From: CAYMCQ01 sp964389025
Lineage (GTDB): Bacteria > Verrucomicrobiota > Verrucomicrobiia > Limisphaerales > CAYMCQ01
Assembly: GCA_964389025.1 (NCBI GenBank)
Contig: CAYMCQ010000082.1
Span: 1 to 18,459 of the forward strand
Reading direction: 5' to 3'
Length of the DNA: 18,459 nucleotides
In this document: positions 1 through 8,000 of the stretch, piece after piece
How positions within the stretch are numbered: position 1 is the stretch's first letter
How the letters are laid out: each line of letters begins with the position of its first letter
The notes under the pieces: generated by a model
Database searches by the model: none
Told to the model about the DNA's origin: nothing
What the model saw: the letters and a program-made list of their open reading frames with translations, nothing else
Position numbers and translations under genes: made by a program

Positions 1-2380
1 ACAACCGCAAACTGTTCATCACCACGATCACGGTGCTGCCTTCGTGCCCAACGACGCCGACTGTCAGCGGAATTGTTCCGGACAACGCAAAGGCAACCAG
101 CACTACGACCGTGCCGAGCGAGATGACCAGATTTTGCCGGATGATTCGCCGCGCCCGCTGGCTCAACTTGAATGCCGCCAGGAAATTTTCCAGCCGGTCA
201 TTCATCAAAACAACCTCCGCCTGCTCCAGCGCCGCGTCCGAGCCGCGCGCGCCCATCGCCACGCCGACGTGCGCAGCGGCAAGACTTGGCGCGTCATTCA
301 CGCCGTCGCCGACCATTGCAACGAGTTGATTGTTTTTTGAAAATGAATGAATGACCGAAACCTTTTCCTCCGGCTTCAACTCCGCGCGAACGTCTTCAAC
401 GCCCAATTGTGTTTTCAAATGCTCCGCCGCGCTCTTGCGGTCGCCCGTCAAAACGACCGCGTGCAAACCTTCGTTTTTCAATTCTTCCAAAACATTTTTT
501 GCCTGCGGGCGGATGTCGTCGCGCAAAATGAGCCGTCCGAGCAGGCCGTCACTGGCGACCCATACTTCCGAAAGACCAGCCGCAGTTTTCTCCCTCTCCT
601 CCATCGGATGGAGGAGAGGGCCGGGGAGAGGAGGCGTGTTTTTGTCCGATTGCCCCTCTCCTCGGTCCTCTCCCCGCTCGTTCGTCGCGGGGAGAGGAAG
701 AAGATTCGCGGACTTTAGAACCCAATCGCGCTTGCCCAACAGACAAAGTTTTCCGTTCCGCCACGCGCGCAGACCGTGGCCTGTGACCGACTCGAATCTG
801 TCGAGCGGCAGCGGTTCAAGTTTTTGTTGTTTGCCATAGCGCGTCGTCGCGCGCGCGAGCGGGTGATGCGAAAGGCGGTCCAGCGAATACGCAAGTTGCG
901 CCACTTCGCGCTCGCGTCCGGGTGGAAAACTTTCCACGCGCTCCACTTTCAACTCGCCCGTCGTCAGCGTGCCGGTTTTATCGAGCGCAACGACTTTGAC
1001 CTCGGATAGTTTTTCAACCGCAGCGCCGCCGCGAAACAAAATGCCGCGCCGCGCGCCCCACGCGATCGCCGCCAGCACCGCCGACGGAATCGAAAGCACC
1101 AGCGCGCACGGCGACGCGACAACGAGCAACGTCATCGCGTGATAAAACGCGCTGCGATGGCCGTCGTGCTCTGCGAATGCAGCCTGACCAAACCCCAGCC
1201 ACCAAACAAAAAACATCACCAGCGTCATCGCGAGAATCGCGTAAGTGTAGCGCGAACTGAATTTGTCAGTGAACCGTTGCGCGGGCGCTTTGAGATGCTG
1301 CGCTTCCTGGATGAGCCGGATGATTTTTTGCAGCGAACTTTCCTGCGCTGAACGCAAAACAGAAACTTCCACCGCGCCCCAAAGGTTCAACGTGCCTGCC
1401 AGCGCGGTGTCGCCGATTCTTTTTTCGACGGGTGTGGCTTCGCCGGTGAGATTGGATTCGTCAGCGGCGGTTTCGCCTTTCGAGATTTCCACGTCCACGG
1501 GAAATTGCGCGCCGGGTTTCACCAGTAACTTCATTCCAGGGCGCAATTGCGCCACAGGAATTTCGCGTTCGCGTCCCTGTTCGTCCAGCAACGTCGCGAG
1601 CTTGGGCGCGTCTTTGAACAGCGAGTGAATTTCACGTTGCGTGCGGCCCATCGCGTAATGTTCGAGCGCGCCGGAAAATGAAAACAGAAAGAGCAGTGTC
1701 GCGCCTTCAGCCCACGCGCCGATGCTCGCGCTGCCGGCGGCGACGGCGAGCATGAGAAAATGAACGTCAACGGCGCGCTTCTGCAAACGCTCCCAAACTT
1801 CGTGCGCTGTGAACCACGCGCCGCTCGCGTAGGCCAGCAAGTAAAACACAAGCGAGAGCGTTTTGTTCGCGCCGAGGAAATAAGCCGCCAGCCCAAACAC
1901 TCCGCATGAAATCGCCAGGGCAAGTTGCGGCTTCCACTCGTCGAGATGTTCGAGGCTCTCGAAAAATTCAACGTCGCGCTGGACAACCTTCGGCCACGGC
2001 AGATCGCGCCAGCGCCAGAATCGCGGCGCGGTCGGACACGTCACGCGCGCAATGGTCGTGGCGTCGCCTTCGAGTTTGATGGTGATGGCGCGAAGTTCCG
2101 CCGGAGTCAGGGCCGCATCGCAGGTTGCGCAATCGTCTTTGCCGTCGAGCAAACCGCAGTGGCGATAGTTGTCGCTGGATTGTGTTTGCTGGATCGTTGA
2201 AGAAATTTTTTCGGCAAGTTTCGTTTCGTCGGTGCGGCCAAGCGTTGCGACGGAAATGGTGTTCTTGGTTTTGTTAAACGTGACGGCTTCAAGCGCCGGC
2301 TCTGCGGCAAATGCCGACGTGACCGAACGGATGAGGCAGTTCGGCGCGTTGAGAGTTGGGGTGTCGGTTTTAGCCGCCAT
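1..2380 (-). CDS. P1B-type heavy-metal ATPase (SPC/HEG subgroup), 3' end cut by window edge
   Basis: Metal-exporting P-type ATPase of the inner membrane. The frame runs unbroken from ATG (complement of 2378-2380) to base 1, about 793 codons; only the last few residues are missing. Visible in order: a degenerate N-terminal metal domain without the usual HMA CxxC but with a CATC pair near residue 90; about four membrane segments; TGE at 312-314; membrane segments around SPC (423-425); the phosphorylated Asp467 in DKTGT; an HHP nucleotide-binding motif; GDGVND from residue 691; and HEG at 779-781. SPC plus HEG is typical of P1B-4 pumps (Co, Fe or Zn) rather than Cu pumps with CPC; the actual metal is inference. 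Residues about 559-598, in the nucleotide-binding region, come from an in-frame palindromic repeat. It is divergent from the FmdB-like gene. Confidence 0.92.
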   Translation of the reverse strand, partial: MAAKTDTPTLNAPNCLIRSVTSAFAAEPALEAVTFNKTKNTISVATLGRTDETKLAEKISSTIQQTQSSDNYRHCGLLDGKDDCATCDAALTPAELRAITIKLEGDATTIARVTCPTAPRFWRWRDLPWPKVVQRDVEFFESLEHLDEWKPQLALAISCGVFGLAAYFLGANKTLSLVFYLLAYASGAWFTAHEVWERLQKRAVDVHFLMLAVAAGSASIGAWAEGATLLFLFSFSGALEHYAMGRTQREIHSLFKDAPKLATLLDEQGREREIPVAQLRPGMKLLVKPGAQFPVDVEISKGETAADESNLTGEATPVEKRIGDTALAGTLNLWGAVEVSVLRSAQESSLQKIIRLIQEAQHLKAPAQRFTDKFSSRYTYAILAMTLVMFFVWWLGFGQAAFAEHDGHRSAFYHAMTLLVVASPCALVLSIPSAVLAAIAWGARRGILFRGGAAVEKLSEVKVVALDKTGTLTTGELKVERVESFPPGREREVAQLAYSLDRLSHHPLARATTRYGKQQKLEPLPLDRFESVTGHGLRAWRNGKLCLLGKRDWVLKSANLLPLPATNERGEDRGEGQSDKNTPPLPGPLLHPMEEREKTAAGLSEVWVASDGLLGRLILRDDIRPQAKNVLEELKNEGLHAVVLTGDRKSAAEHLKTQLGVEDVRAELKPEEKVSVIHSFSKNNQLVAMVGDGVNDAPSLAAAHVGVAMGARGSDAALEQAEVVLMNDRLENFLAAFKLSQRARRIIRQNLVISLGTVVVLVAFALSGTIPLTVGVVGHEGSTVIVVMNSLRL
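588..705. repeat. CCTCTCC-type palindromic repeat inserted in frame in the metal ATPase
   Basis: A perfect hairpin at 592-620 (13-bp arms around CGG) and a second at 667-697 (11-bp arms, 9-base loop) bracket a segment whose arms can also pair with one another. On the minus strand it reads through without a stop and adds about 40 residues rich in Pro, Gly, Glu and Arg between the nucleotide-binding core and the following strand. The composition is unlike the flanking protein. I recognise this as a dispersed repeat type of Verrucomicrobia genomes; only one copy is in this window. Confidence 0.8.
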
Positions 2381-2497
2381 GACGGAAGTTACTTTACTCC
2401 TTCGCCACGCTCAGGAAAGTGCTTTTACTTTGCAATTCTTGGCGTGCTCTTGACGGTTCGTGCCGGACTCCGCAATTTATCCGGACTGATCCGACGT
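2381..2497. promoter_or_regulatory. divergent intergenic region, metal ATPase / FmdB-like gene
   Basis: A 117-bp gap between two start codons facing away from each other, so both promoters must lie here or in the coding ends. A TTGACG hexamer occurs at 2450-2455 on the plus strand but no convincing -10 box is correctly spaced from it. No inverted repeat suggesting a metal-regulator operator was seen, and no clear Shine-Dalgarno precedes the plus-strand ATG. Confidence 0.35.
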
Positions 2498-2995
2498 ATG
2501 CCGATCTACGAATTTGCCTGTCCCAAGTGCCGGAAGATTTTCAGCTTCCTGTCCAAGCGCGTGAATCCCGACCGCTCGCCGGTTTGTCCCAAATGCGGCA
2601 ATAAAAAATTGTCCAAGGAAATCAGCCGCTTTGCGATGACGCGCGGCTTAAAGGAATCCGCCCCAACCACTGATAACGAATCCGGAGGGCCGATGCTGGA
2701 CGTTGACGACCCACGAATGGAACGCGCCATGATGGAAATGGAACGCGAAATGGAGCATCTCGACGAAAACAATCTGCGTCACATGGCGCACATGATGAAA
2801 AAGATGAAAGACATTATGCCGCCCGGTTCAGTGCCGAAGGAATTGGACGTGGCCATCAAACGCCTCGAAGCCGGCGAAGACCCGGAAAAAATCGAGGAAG
2901 ACATGGGCGACGTGCTCGGCGATTTCATGGGCGGTCCGGACGAGGGTGCGGGCGGCGGCGGCTACTCGCGCGACAGCGGGCTTTATGACTACTGA
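2498..2995 (+). CDS. FmdB-type zinc-ribbon protein
   Basis: A 165-residue protein starting MPIYEF, the hallmark of the FmdB / CxxC_CxxC_SSSS putative regulatory family. Cys8, Cys11, Cys30 and Cys33 form the expected single zinc ribbon. After it comes a long Met- and Glu-rich, strongly charged helical segment (residues about 68-125), then an acidic stretch and a Gly-rich tail ending in aromatic residues. The start was chosen because MPIYEF is the conserved N-terminus; an in-frame extension 18 codons upstream carries no family signal. The family's molecular role is poorly known (proposed transcription or assembly factor). It is divergent from the metal ATPase, and a REP hairpin starts 5 bp after the stop codon. 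Confidence 0.85.
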   Translation: MPIYEFACPKCRKIFSFLSKRVNPDRSPVCPKCGNKKLSKEISRFAMTRGLKESAPTTDNESGGPMLDVDDPRMERAMMEMEREMEHLDENNLRHMAHMMKKMKDIMPPGSVPKELDVAIKRLEAGEDPEKIEEDMGDVLGDFMGGPDEGAGGGGYSRDSGLYDY

Positions 2996-3000
2996 AGCGC

Positions 3001-3075
3001 GTAGCGGCGTCTCGGCAGAGCGCCGCACTTTTCCTTGATTTATTCAGATGGCGGATTTCTCCCGAAAGCCGCTAC
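3001..3075. repeat. REPIN 1: two REPs in inverted orientation
   Basis: REP A (3001-3026, plus) and REP B (3050-3075, minus) face each other across 23 bp. Each has GTAG at its outer foot followed by a GC-rich hairpin. REP A is an exact 26/26 inverted copy of the outermost REP at 3869-3894. This pair lies just after the FmdB-like stop codon, in the 236-bp gene-free stretch before the RAYT gene. Confidence 0.88.
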
Positions 3076-3084
3076 AAACCCGCC

Positions 3085-3158
3085 GTAGCGGCGCGTCGGC
3101 AGACCGCCGCATTCTTTTCGGATTTTCAATTTGCGGCTCTCTCCCGAGGAGCCGCTAC
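3085..3158. repeat. REPIN 2: two REPs in inverted orientation
   Basis: REP C (3085-3110, plus) and REP D (3133-3158, minus) form a second inverted pair, same layout as REPIN 1 and diverged in hairpin sequence. GTAG foot on the left, CTAC on the right. Confidence 0.85.
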
Positions 3159-3195
3159 GATCACCAGACGCCGGAAATTATTTGGAAATTAAGAT

Positions 3196-3221
3196 GGCGG
3201 ATTTCTCCCGAAAGCCGCTAC
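3196..3221 (-). repeat. solitary REP upstream of the RAYT gene
   Basis: Single minus-oriented REP, identical over 26 bp to REP B (3050-3075). It ends in CTAC ten bases before the RAYT start codon, so it may lie in that gene's leader. Confidence 0.85.
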
Positions 3222-3231
3222 GGTTCGCGTC

Positions 3232-3822
3232 ATGAAACCAGTCCCGCTCACCGAGCAGTCGGAATGGCATCATCTCCCCCGGCTCGCCCCGGAATTCTAT
3301 CGCGGTTTCGCCGTCGTCCACTGGACCATCACCCTCGAACGCCGCGCCACCGGCTGGCTCGACGACCATTTTCATCTGCACTTCCGCGAACTGCTCCTGC
3401 ACGCCGCTGCGCGCGAAGGACTGTTCTGCCCCGCCTACGTCCTCATGCCCGACCACGCGCATCTCGTCTGGCTCGGTCTGCGCGTGGACACCGACCAGCG
3501 CAACGCCATGAAGTTTCTCCGCAAACATCTAGCTGTGGAATTCGCCCGCCGTTCGCCCGTCGGCGTGGAATTTGAACTGCAAAAACAATCCCACGACAGC
3601 GTGCTGCGGGAGAAAGACCGTCAACGCGGCGCATTCCAGAAAACCTACTTCTACGTCCTGGACAATCCCCGCCGCAAGGGACTGGTTAGCCATCCGCGCG
3701 ACTGGCCGCATATTGGCGCGGTTGTGCCCGGCTATCCCTTCCTGCATCCGCTCGCCGAAGATTTCTGGAAATCATTCTGGAAACTCTACCAACAGCAGCG
3801 GGAATCAATGCCGTCGTCTTGA
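3232..3822 (+). CDS. REP-associated tyrosine transposase (RAYT, Y1_Tnp / IS200-like)
   Basis: 196-residue single-strand DNA transposase-like protein. The HUH metal-binding motif is in AYVLMPDHAHLVW (His75, His77). The candidate nucleophile is Tyr141 in YVLDNPRRKGLV, matching the RAYT 'YxxxNPxxxGLV' region. RAYTs are domesticated relatives of IS200/IS605 TnpA that bind and cut REP hairpins in single strands; in E. coli the protein recognises a GTAG/GGAG foot next to the hairpin, and GTAG is present here at every local REP. The ATG at 3232 directly follows a REP and the stop is followed after 1 bp by another, so the gene is embedded in its presumed substrate. It has no transposon ends of other kinds nearby. 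Length is normal and the frame is intact. Confidence 0.9.
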   Translation: MKPVPLTEQSEWHHLPRLAPEFYRGFAVVHWTITLERRATGWLDDHFHLHFRELLLHAAAREGLFCPAYVLMPDHAHLVWLGLRVDTDQRNAMKFLRKHLAVEFARRSPVGVEFELQKQSHDSVLREKDRQRGAFQKTYFYVLDNPRRKGLVSHPRDWPHIGAVVPGYPFLHPLAEDFWKSFWKLYQQQRESMPSS

Positions 3823-3823
3823 C

Positions 3824-3894
3824 GTAGCGGCATCCCGGCAGAGCGCCGCCATATCTTCCTTCGAGTTTGCGGCGCTCTGCCGAGACGCCGCTAC
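3824..3894. repeat. REPIN 3: inverted REP pair downstream of the RAYT gene
   Basis: REP F (3824-3849, plus) and REP G (3869-3894, minus) with a 19-bp spacer. REP G is the exact inverted copy of REP A, so the 894-bp block 3001-3894 is bounded by perfect 26-bp inverted repeats. REP G also contributes the stop codon of the neighbouring minus-strand CbiX gene (TAG, complement of 3891-3893). Confidence 0.88.
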
Positions 3895-4907
3895 GACGGA
3901 AAAGTTCGGCTCATCACTTCTCTCACTCGTTCCAAAATCACATCCGCAATGTGCGGTTCAGTCCCGACGGCGCGCGAATACCAGACCAGTTTTCCGTTGC
4001 GCTCGGTGGGATTGCGCCAGGCCGGTTTGCCTTCGGCCAAACGCTGGCGAACGATTCGCTCCGGTTCGCCAAGCAAAATCGGGATGTCCTCATCCACGTG
4101 CATTCCGTCGCTGATGAAAAAAGGAACGATGACGAAATTTTTTGCCGCAGCCATTTCGTAGCACTTCGCGATGCGCGGCTCTTCTTCGATGAACAGCGGG
4201 TGGACTTCGGCGTAAAGATTTTGCGCGCGGATCAATTCAACCTGCCGCTCGATGGACTTGCGCGAGTTTTCGTTCTGCTCCGTGCCGTGTCCGGCGATGA
4301 ACAGCGCCGTGTCCTTCGGCTTCGGCGCGCGGGGAAATGGAAATTTTTCCGCGACTTCGCGCGCGCGGGCAAGGATCACGTTCGTCATGCTCGCGTGCGT
4401 GCCGATGGGTTTGGCGTAGAAGAGTGATGCGTTACGAGGTCGTGTTTTCGAAATGGTGGCACGGGCGTCTCGCCCGTCAAATCCGGCGTCCCGCCGGATT
4501 TCGTCAGATGCCGCACGCTGCTGCTTGTCCGTGGAAACAAAAGTCGGCGCACACCCCACAACGGTTTCGGGCGGGACGCCCGAAACAACAGGCCGGAGGC
4601 CTGTGCCACCCATCGGATTTTGAAAACACGCCCCAGGAACAAGGCCGAGCTCATGTGGAATAGCTTCTTCGGTGAAATAGCCTTCGCTGATGAACAGCGG
4701 CACGACGAAGATTCTCGGCGCGGAAACCTGTTTCAAGACGTCGCCGATCTTCGGCTCGATTTTCCAGAACGCTTCCAGCACCTGCGCGAAAATTTTCCGG
4801 CAGCGCAATTCTGCGGCGTGCTGATAAACGGGCGCGGCAGACTGTTCGTTTGTTGTCGAGCCGTGGCCGATCAAGATCAGCGTCGCGTCTGAAAAATCCC
4901 GATTCAC
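3891..4907 (-). CDS. cbiX: two-domain CbiX-like sirohydrochlorin chelatase with in-frame repeat insertion
   Basis: Probable cytoplasmic class II chelatase that inserts Co or Fe into sirohydrochlorin (cobalamin or siroheme pathway). Two homologous halves are visible. The first starts LILIGHGS (His complement of 4863-4865) and contains PLFISEGYFTEEAIP. The second starts LFIAGHGTE (His complement of 4287-4289) and contains PFFISDGMHVDEDIP (His complement of 4098-4100). The second metal-binding His is therefore present only in the C-terminal half; the N-terminal half has GYF there. I chose the GTG at 4905-4907: upstream in-frame codons to an ATG at 4988 lie in a dispersed inverted repeat and look unlike protein. 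About 62 residues in the first half come from a four-hairpin repeat (4442-4628), placed just before the PIGTH strand. Other family chelatases, or loss of activity, remain possible. Confidence 0.78.
   Translation of the reverse strand: MNRDFSDATLILIGHGSTTNEQSAAPVYQHAAELRCRKIFAQVLEAFWKIEPKIGDVLKQVSAPRIFVVPLFISEGYFTEEAIPHELGLVPGACFQNPMGGTGLRPVVSGVPPETVVGCAPTFVSTDKQQRAASDEIRRDAGFDGRDARATISKTRPRNASLFYAKPIGTHASMTNVILARAREVAEKFPFPRAPKPKDTALFIAGHGTEQNENSRKSIERQVELIRAQNLYAEVHPLFIEEEPRIAKCYEMAAAKNFVIVPFFISDGMHVDEDIPILLGEPERIVRQRLAEGKPAWRNPTERNGKLVWYSRAVGTEPHIADVILERVREVMSRTFPS
4442..4628. repeat. four-hairpin composite repeat inside CbiX (copy 1)
   Basis: Four perfect hairpins: 4461-4477 (loop GTCTC), 4479-4501 (loop GTCCC), then a 63-bp spacer, 4565-4585 (loop GGGAC) and 4589-4603 (loop GGA). 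Outer arms also pair: GTGTTTTC and GGTGGCAC on the left against GTGCCACC and GAAAACAC on the right. It is read through on the minus strand without a stop. The same architecture recurs at 8131-8237 and 11656-11834. Confidence 0.85.
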
Positions 4908-4928
4908 AAATGAATAAAACCACAAAAA

Positions 4929-5009
4929 GTGATGTGTGACGAGGGATGAGTGACAAGCGCAAAGCGGCATCGCTCGGCAACTCGTCACGCATCACTCATC
5001 ACACGTCAC
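4929..5009. repeat. 29-bp imperfect inverted repeat between CbiX and the exported cytochrome protein
   Basis: Left arm 4929-4957 and the reverse complement of right arm 4981-5009 match at 24 of 29 positions, with a 23-bp loop. The arms are built of GTGA/GACGAG-like words, a common dispersed repeat type in this group. It occupies most of the gap between the two divergent genes, so any promoters must lie at 4908-4928 and 5010-5055 or inside the repeat. Confidence 0.7.
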
Positions 5010-5055
5010 CCCGAAGAATGATTTCCTTGACCCTCGTCGCAATGACCGCTTAGGT

Positions 5056-8000
5056 ATGTCGCAAATGTTTTTTTCAATAATCCGTTCACGATCTTTTTTT
5101 CGTTACTCACTAGCTGGCGCGATGATTTTTTCCGGCTTCGCCGCAGCGCTTCAGGCCGCGTTGCCGGAATGGATCTGGCACGACAATAGAGGCGCGGCGA
5201 TCCAGACGAACGAAGTCCGCTTCTTCCGAAAAACTTTCAACGTCGAGCGCAAACCTTCGACGGCGCGCTTGAGCCTCGCAGCCGACGACGGTGCGGTCGC
5301 TTATCTCAATGGAAAAGAAGTCGCCACGAGCGCGGGCTTCGACAAGGCGGCTCACAAAGACGTGGCGCGCGACATCGTCGTTGGCGAAAACGTGCTGGCG
5401 ATTCGTGGAAAGAACGTGGCGTCAGACGTGGCGGGCGTCATCGCGATACTCGAATTGCAAGCGCCGAAAAAAACAAAGCAGGTGATCATGACGGACACGA
5501 CATGGGCTTCGTCGGCAAAAGACGCGCCGGATTGGGAAACCATTTCATTTCGGCTGGACAACGAGTGGTCCCGCGTCATCAGCAAAGGAAAACTCGGAGA
5601 CAAACCGTGGGGCGACGCCATCAAATTGCCCGAAGCCACACCGGCTGAACAATTGACTTTGCTTCCCGGCTTCAAAGCGGAGTTGATCCACAACGCCGCG
5701 CCGGGCGAAGGCTCGTGGGTGGCGATGACGATTGACCCGCGCGGCCGGCTCATCATTTCGCCGCAGCAAGGCACGAACAACATGCTGCGAGTGACGCTGA
5801 ATCGCGACGGCAGGGTCAAAGAAATCGAGCGCATCAATCTGCCGGTCGGTTCGGCGATGGGCTTGCTCTACGCCTTCAACAGTCTTTACGTGAATGGAGC
5901 CGGCCCGAAGGGGCTTGGCTTGTATCGTCTGGGTGACACAAATTTTGATGGCAGTTTCGACACGGTGAAAGTCGTCAGGCAACTGGAAAAGTCCGGCGGC
6001 GAACACGGCACACACGCGGTTTTGCTCGGACCGGACAAAAAACTTTATGTGATGAACGGCAATTTTGTGAAAGTGCCGCAGGATATTTCCCCGAATTCGC
6101 CGCACAAAAATTACGCCGATGATCAACTTTTGCCGCGCGCCAACGACGGCAACGGCTTTGGCAACGGTGTGCTGCCTCCAGGCGGATTCGTTCTGCGGAT
6201 GAATTACGACGGGAAAAATTGCGAACTGTTTTGCGCGGGACAGCGGAACGCTTACGACTTCGCGTTCAATCCGGCAGGTGAATTGTTCGGCTTCGACAGC
6301 GACATGGAATGGGACTGGGGCACGCCGTGGTATCGGCCAACCCGGATTCTTCATTTCGTGAGCGGCGGCGATAATGGATTTCGCGAAGGCACGGGAAAAT
6401 TTCCGGATTATTACGCGGACATTTTGCCTGCGACGGTCAACATTGGCATCGGCTCGCCGACCGGCGTGAAGTTCGGAACGGACAGCAAGTTTCCCGGAAA
6501 ATATCGCGATGCTTTTTACGCGATGGACTGGTCTTACGGGAGAATTCTTGCGGTTCATTTGAAGCCCGAAGGCGCGACTTACTCGGCGACGTTTGAAACT
6601 TTCGTGAAAGGCAAGCCGCTCAACGTGACCGACCTCGAATTCGGAAAAGACGGCGCGATGTATTTCATCACCGGCGGGCGCGGCACGCAGTCGGGATTGT
6701 ATCGAATCAGCTATTCGGAGGGCGGAGTTCCACGACGCCCCAACTCGATTGACTCGGCAAAAAATAGTCAGGGCGTCGTGGAACTCCACCCTCCGAAGAA
6801 ATCGCGCGCGCTTCGCCACGCCCTTGAAAAATTCCACGGCAAGCAGGACAAGAAAGCCGTCGCGTTCGCGTGGCCGCATCTTGACAGCAACGACCGCTGG
6901 ATTCGTTACGCCGCGCGGATTGCGATTGAAAGCCAGCCTGTTGAAATGTGGAAGGCCCGGGCGTTGGGCGAGACGCGCGCGAACGCCGCGCTGACTGCGC
7001 TGCTCGCGCTGGCACGGGTCGGCGGCAAGGAAACGCAAAACGATTTGCTGCTCGCGCTGAAAAAATTTCCGATGGACGGCCTGAGCGAAACCCAGCAACT
7101 GGAAAAACTTCGCGTCATCGAATTGAGTTTCATCCGGCAGGGCAGGCCGTCGCCGGAACTTGCGAAGCTGGCGGTTGAAAAACTTGACCGGCTTTATCCC
7201 GCTAAATCCGAAGCCCTGAACCGTGAGCTTTGCCAGTTGTTGATTTATCTCGATGCGCCCGGAGTCGTTGGCAAAACGCTGTCGCTGCTCGACGCGGCGA
7301 AAACCCAGGAGGAGCAGATTTATTACATTTACCGGCTGCGCACCGTGACGAACGGCTGGACGATGGCGGAGCGGACAAACTATTTCAGTTGGTTCAACAA
7401 AAAGCGCGACGGTCTGGAGCATCCGGCGGGATTGGTGGACTGGTTCAAGGACGTCGGGCGCGATTATAGTGACGGCTCAAGTTTTCCAAAGTTCATGACG
7501 AACTTTCAGAAGGAAGCCGTCGCGACGCTGACCGAGGCGCAGTTAAAGGAACTTGACCCGGTTATTTTTCCGCCGCCGCCCAGCACAAACGCCGTAGTAG
7601 CGCCGCACACTTTCGTGAAAGAATGGAAACTGGAAGATTTGCTGCCGTCACTCGCTGAAGTCTCGACGAACCGCTCGTTCCAAAGCGGCAAGGACGCTTT
7701 CGCCGCGGCGACGTGCATCAGTTGCCACAAGTTTGGGAACGAAGGCGGCGCGAGCGGGCCGGACTTGACGGCGGTGTCGTCCCGGTTCACGCGGCGCGAC
7801 ATCTTGGAATCCATCATCGAGCCGTCGAAAGTCGTTTCCGAGCAATATCAAAACACGACCATCATCAAGAAAGGCGGCAACGAAGTGACCGGCCGCATCG
7901 TCTCGGAGGACGCGGAAAAACTCATCGTGCTGACCGATCCAGTGAAAGACGAAAAAACCGAAGTGCGCAAGGAGTCCATTGAGAAGCGCGAGTTTTCAAA

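Noticed and set aside
588..705. frameshift or pseudogene in the metal ATPase
   Set aside because: The frame was followed base by base through the repeat and stays open, with conserved motifs on both sides.
3001..3894. CRISPR array
   Set aside because: Repeats are palindromic REPs in alternating orientation with unequal spacers and a transposase gene in the middle; no cas genes nearby.
4908..4988. N-terminal 27 codons of the longest CbiX frame
   Set aside because: They overlap the 29-bp inverted repeat at 4929-5009, and family homology begins only after the GTG at 4907.
5545..7422. 625-codon open frame antisense to the cytochrome protein gene
   Set aside because: It has no recognisable domain, while the plus strand shows signal peptide, propeller, HEAT-like and CISCH parts in one frame; long antisense frames are expected at this GC content.
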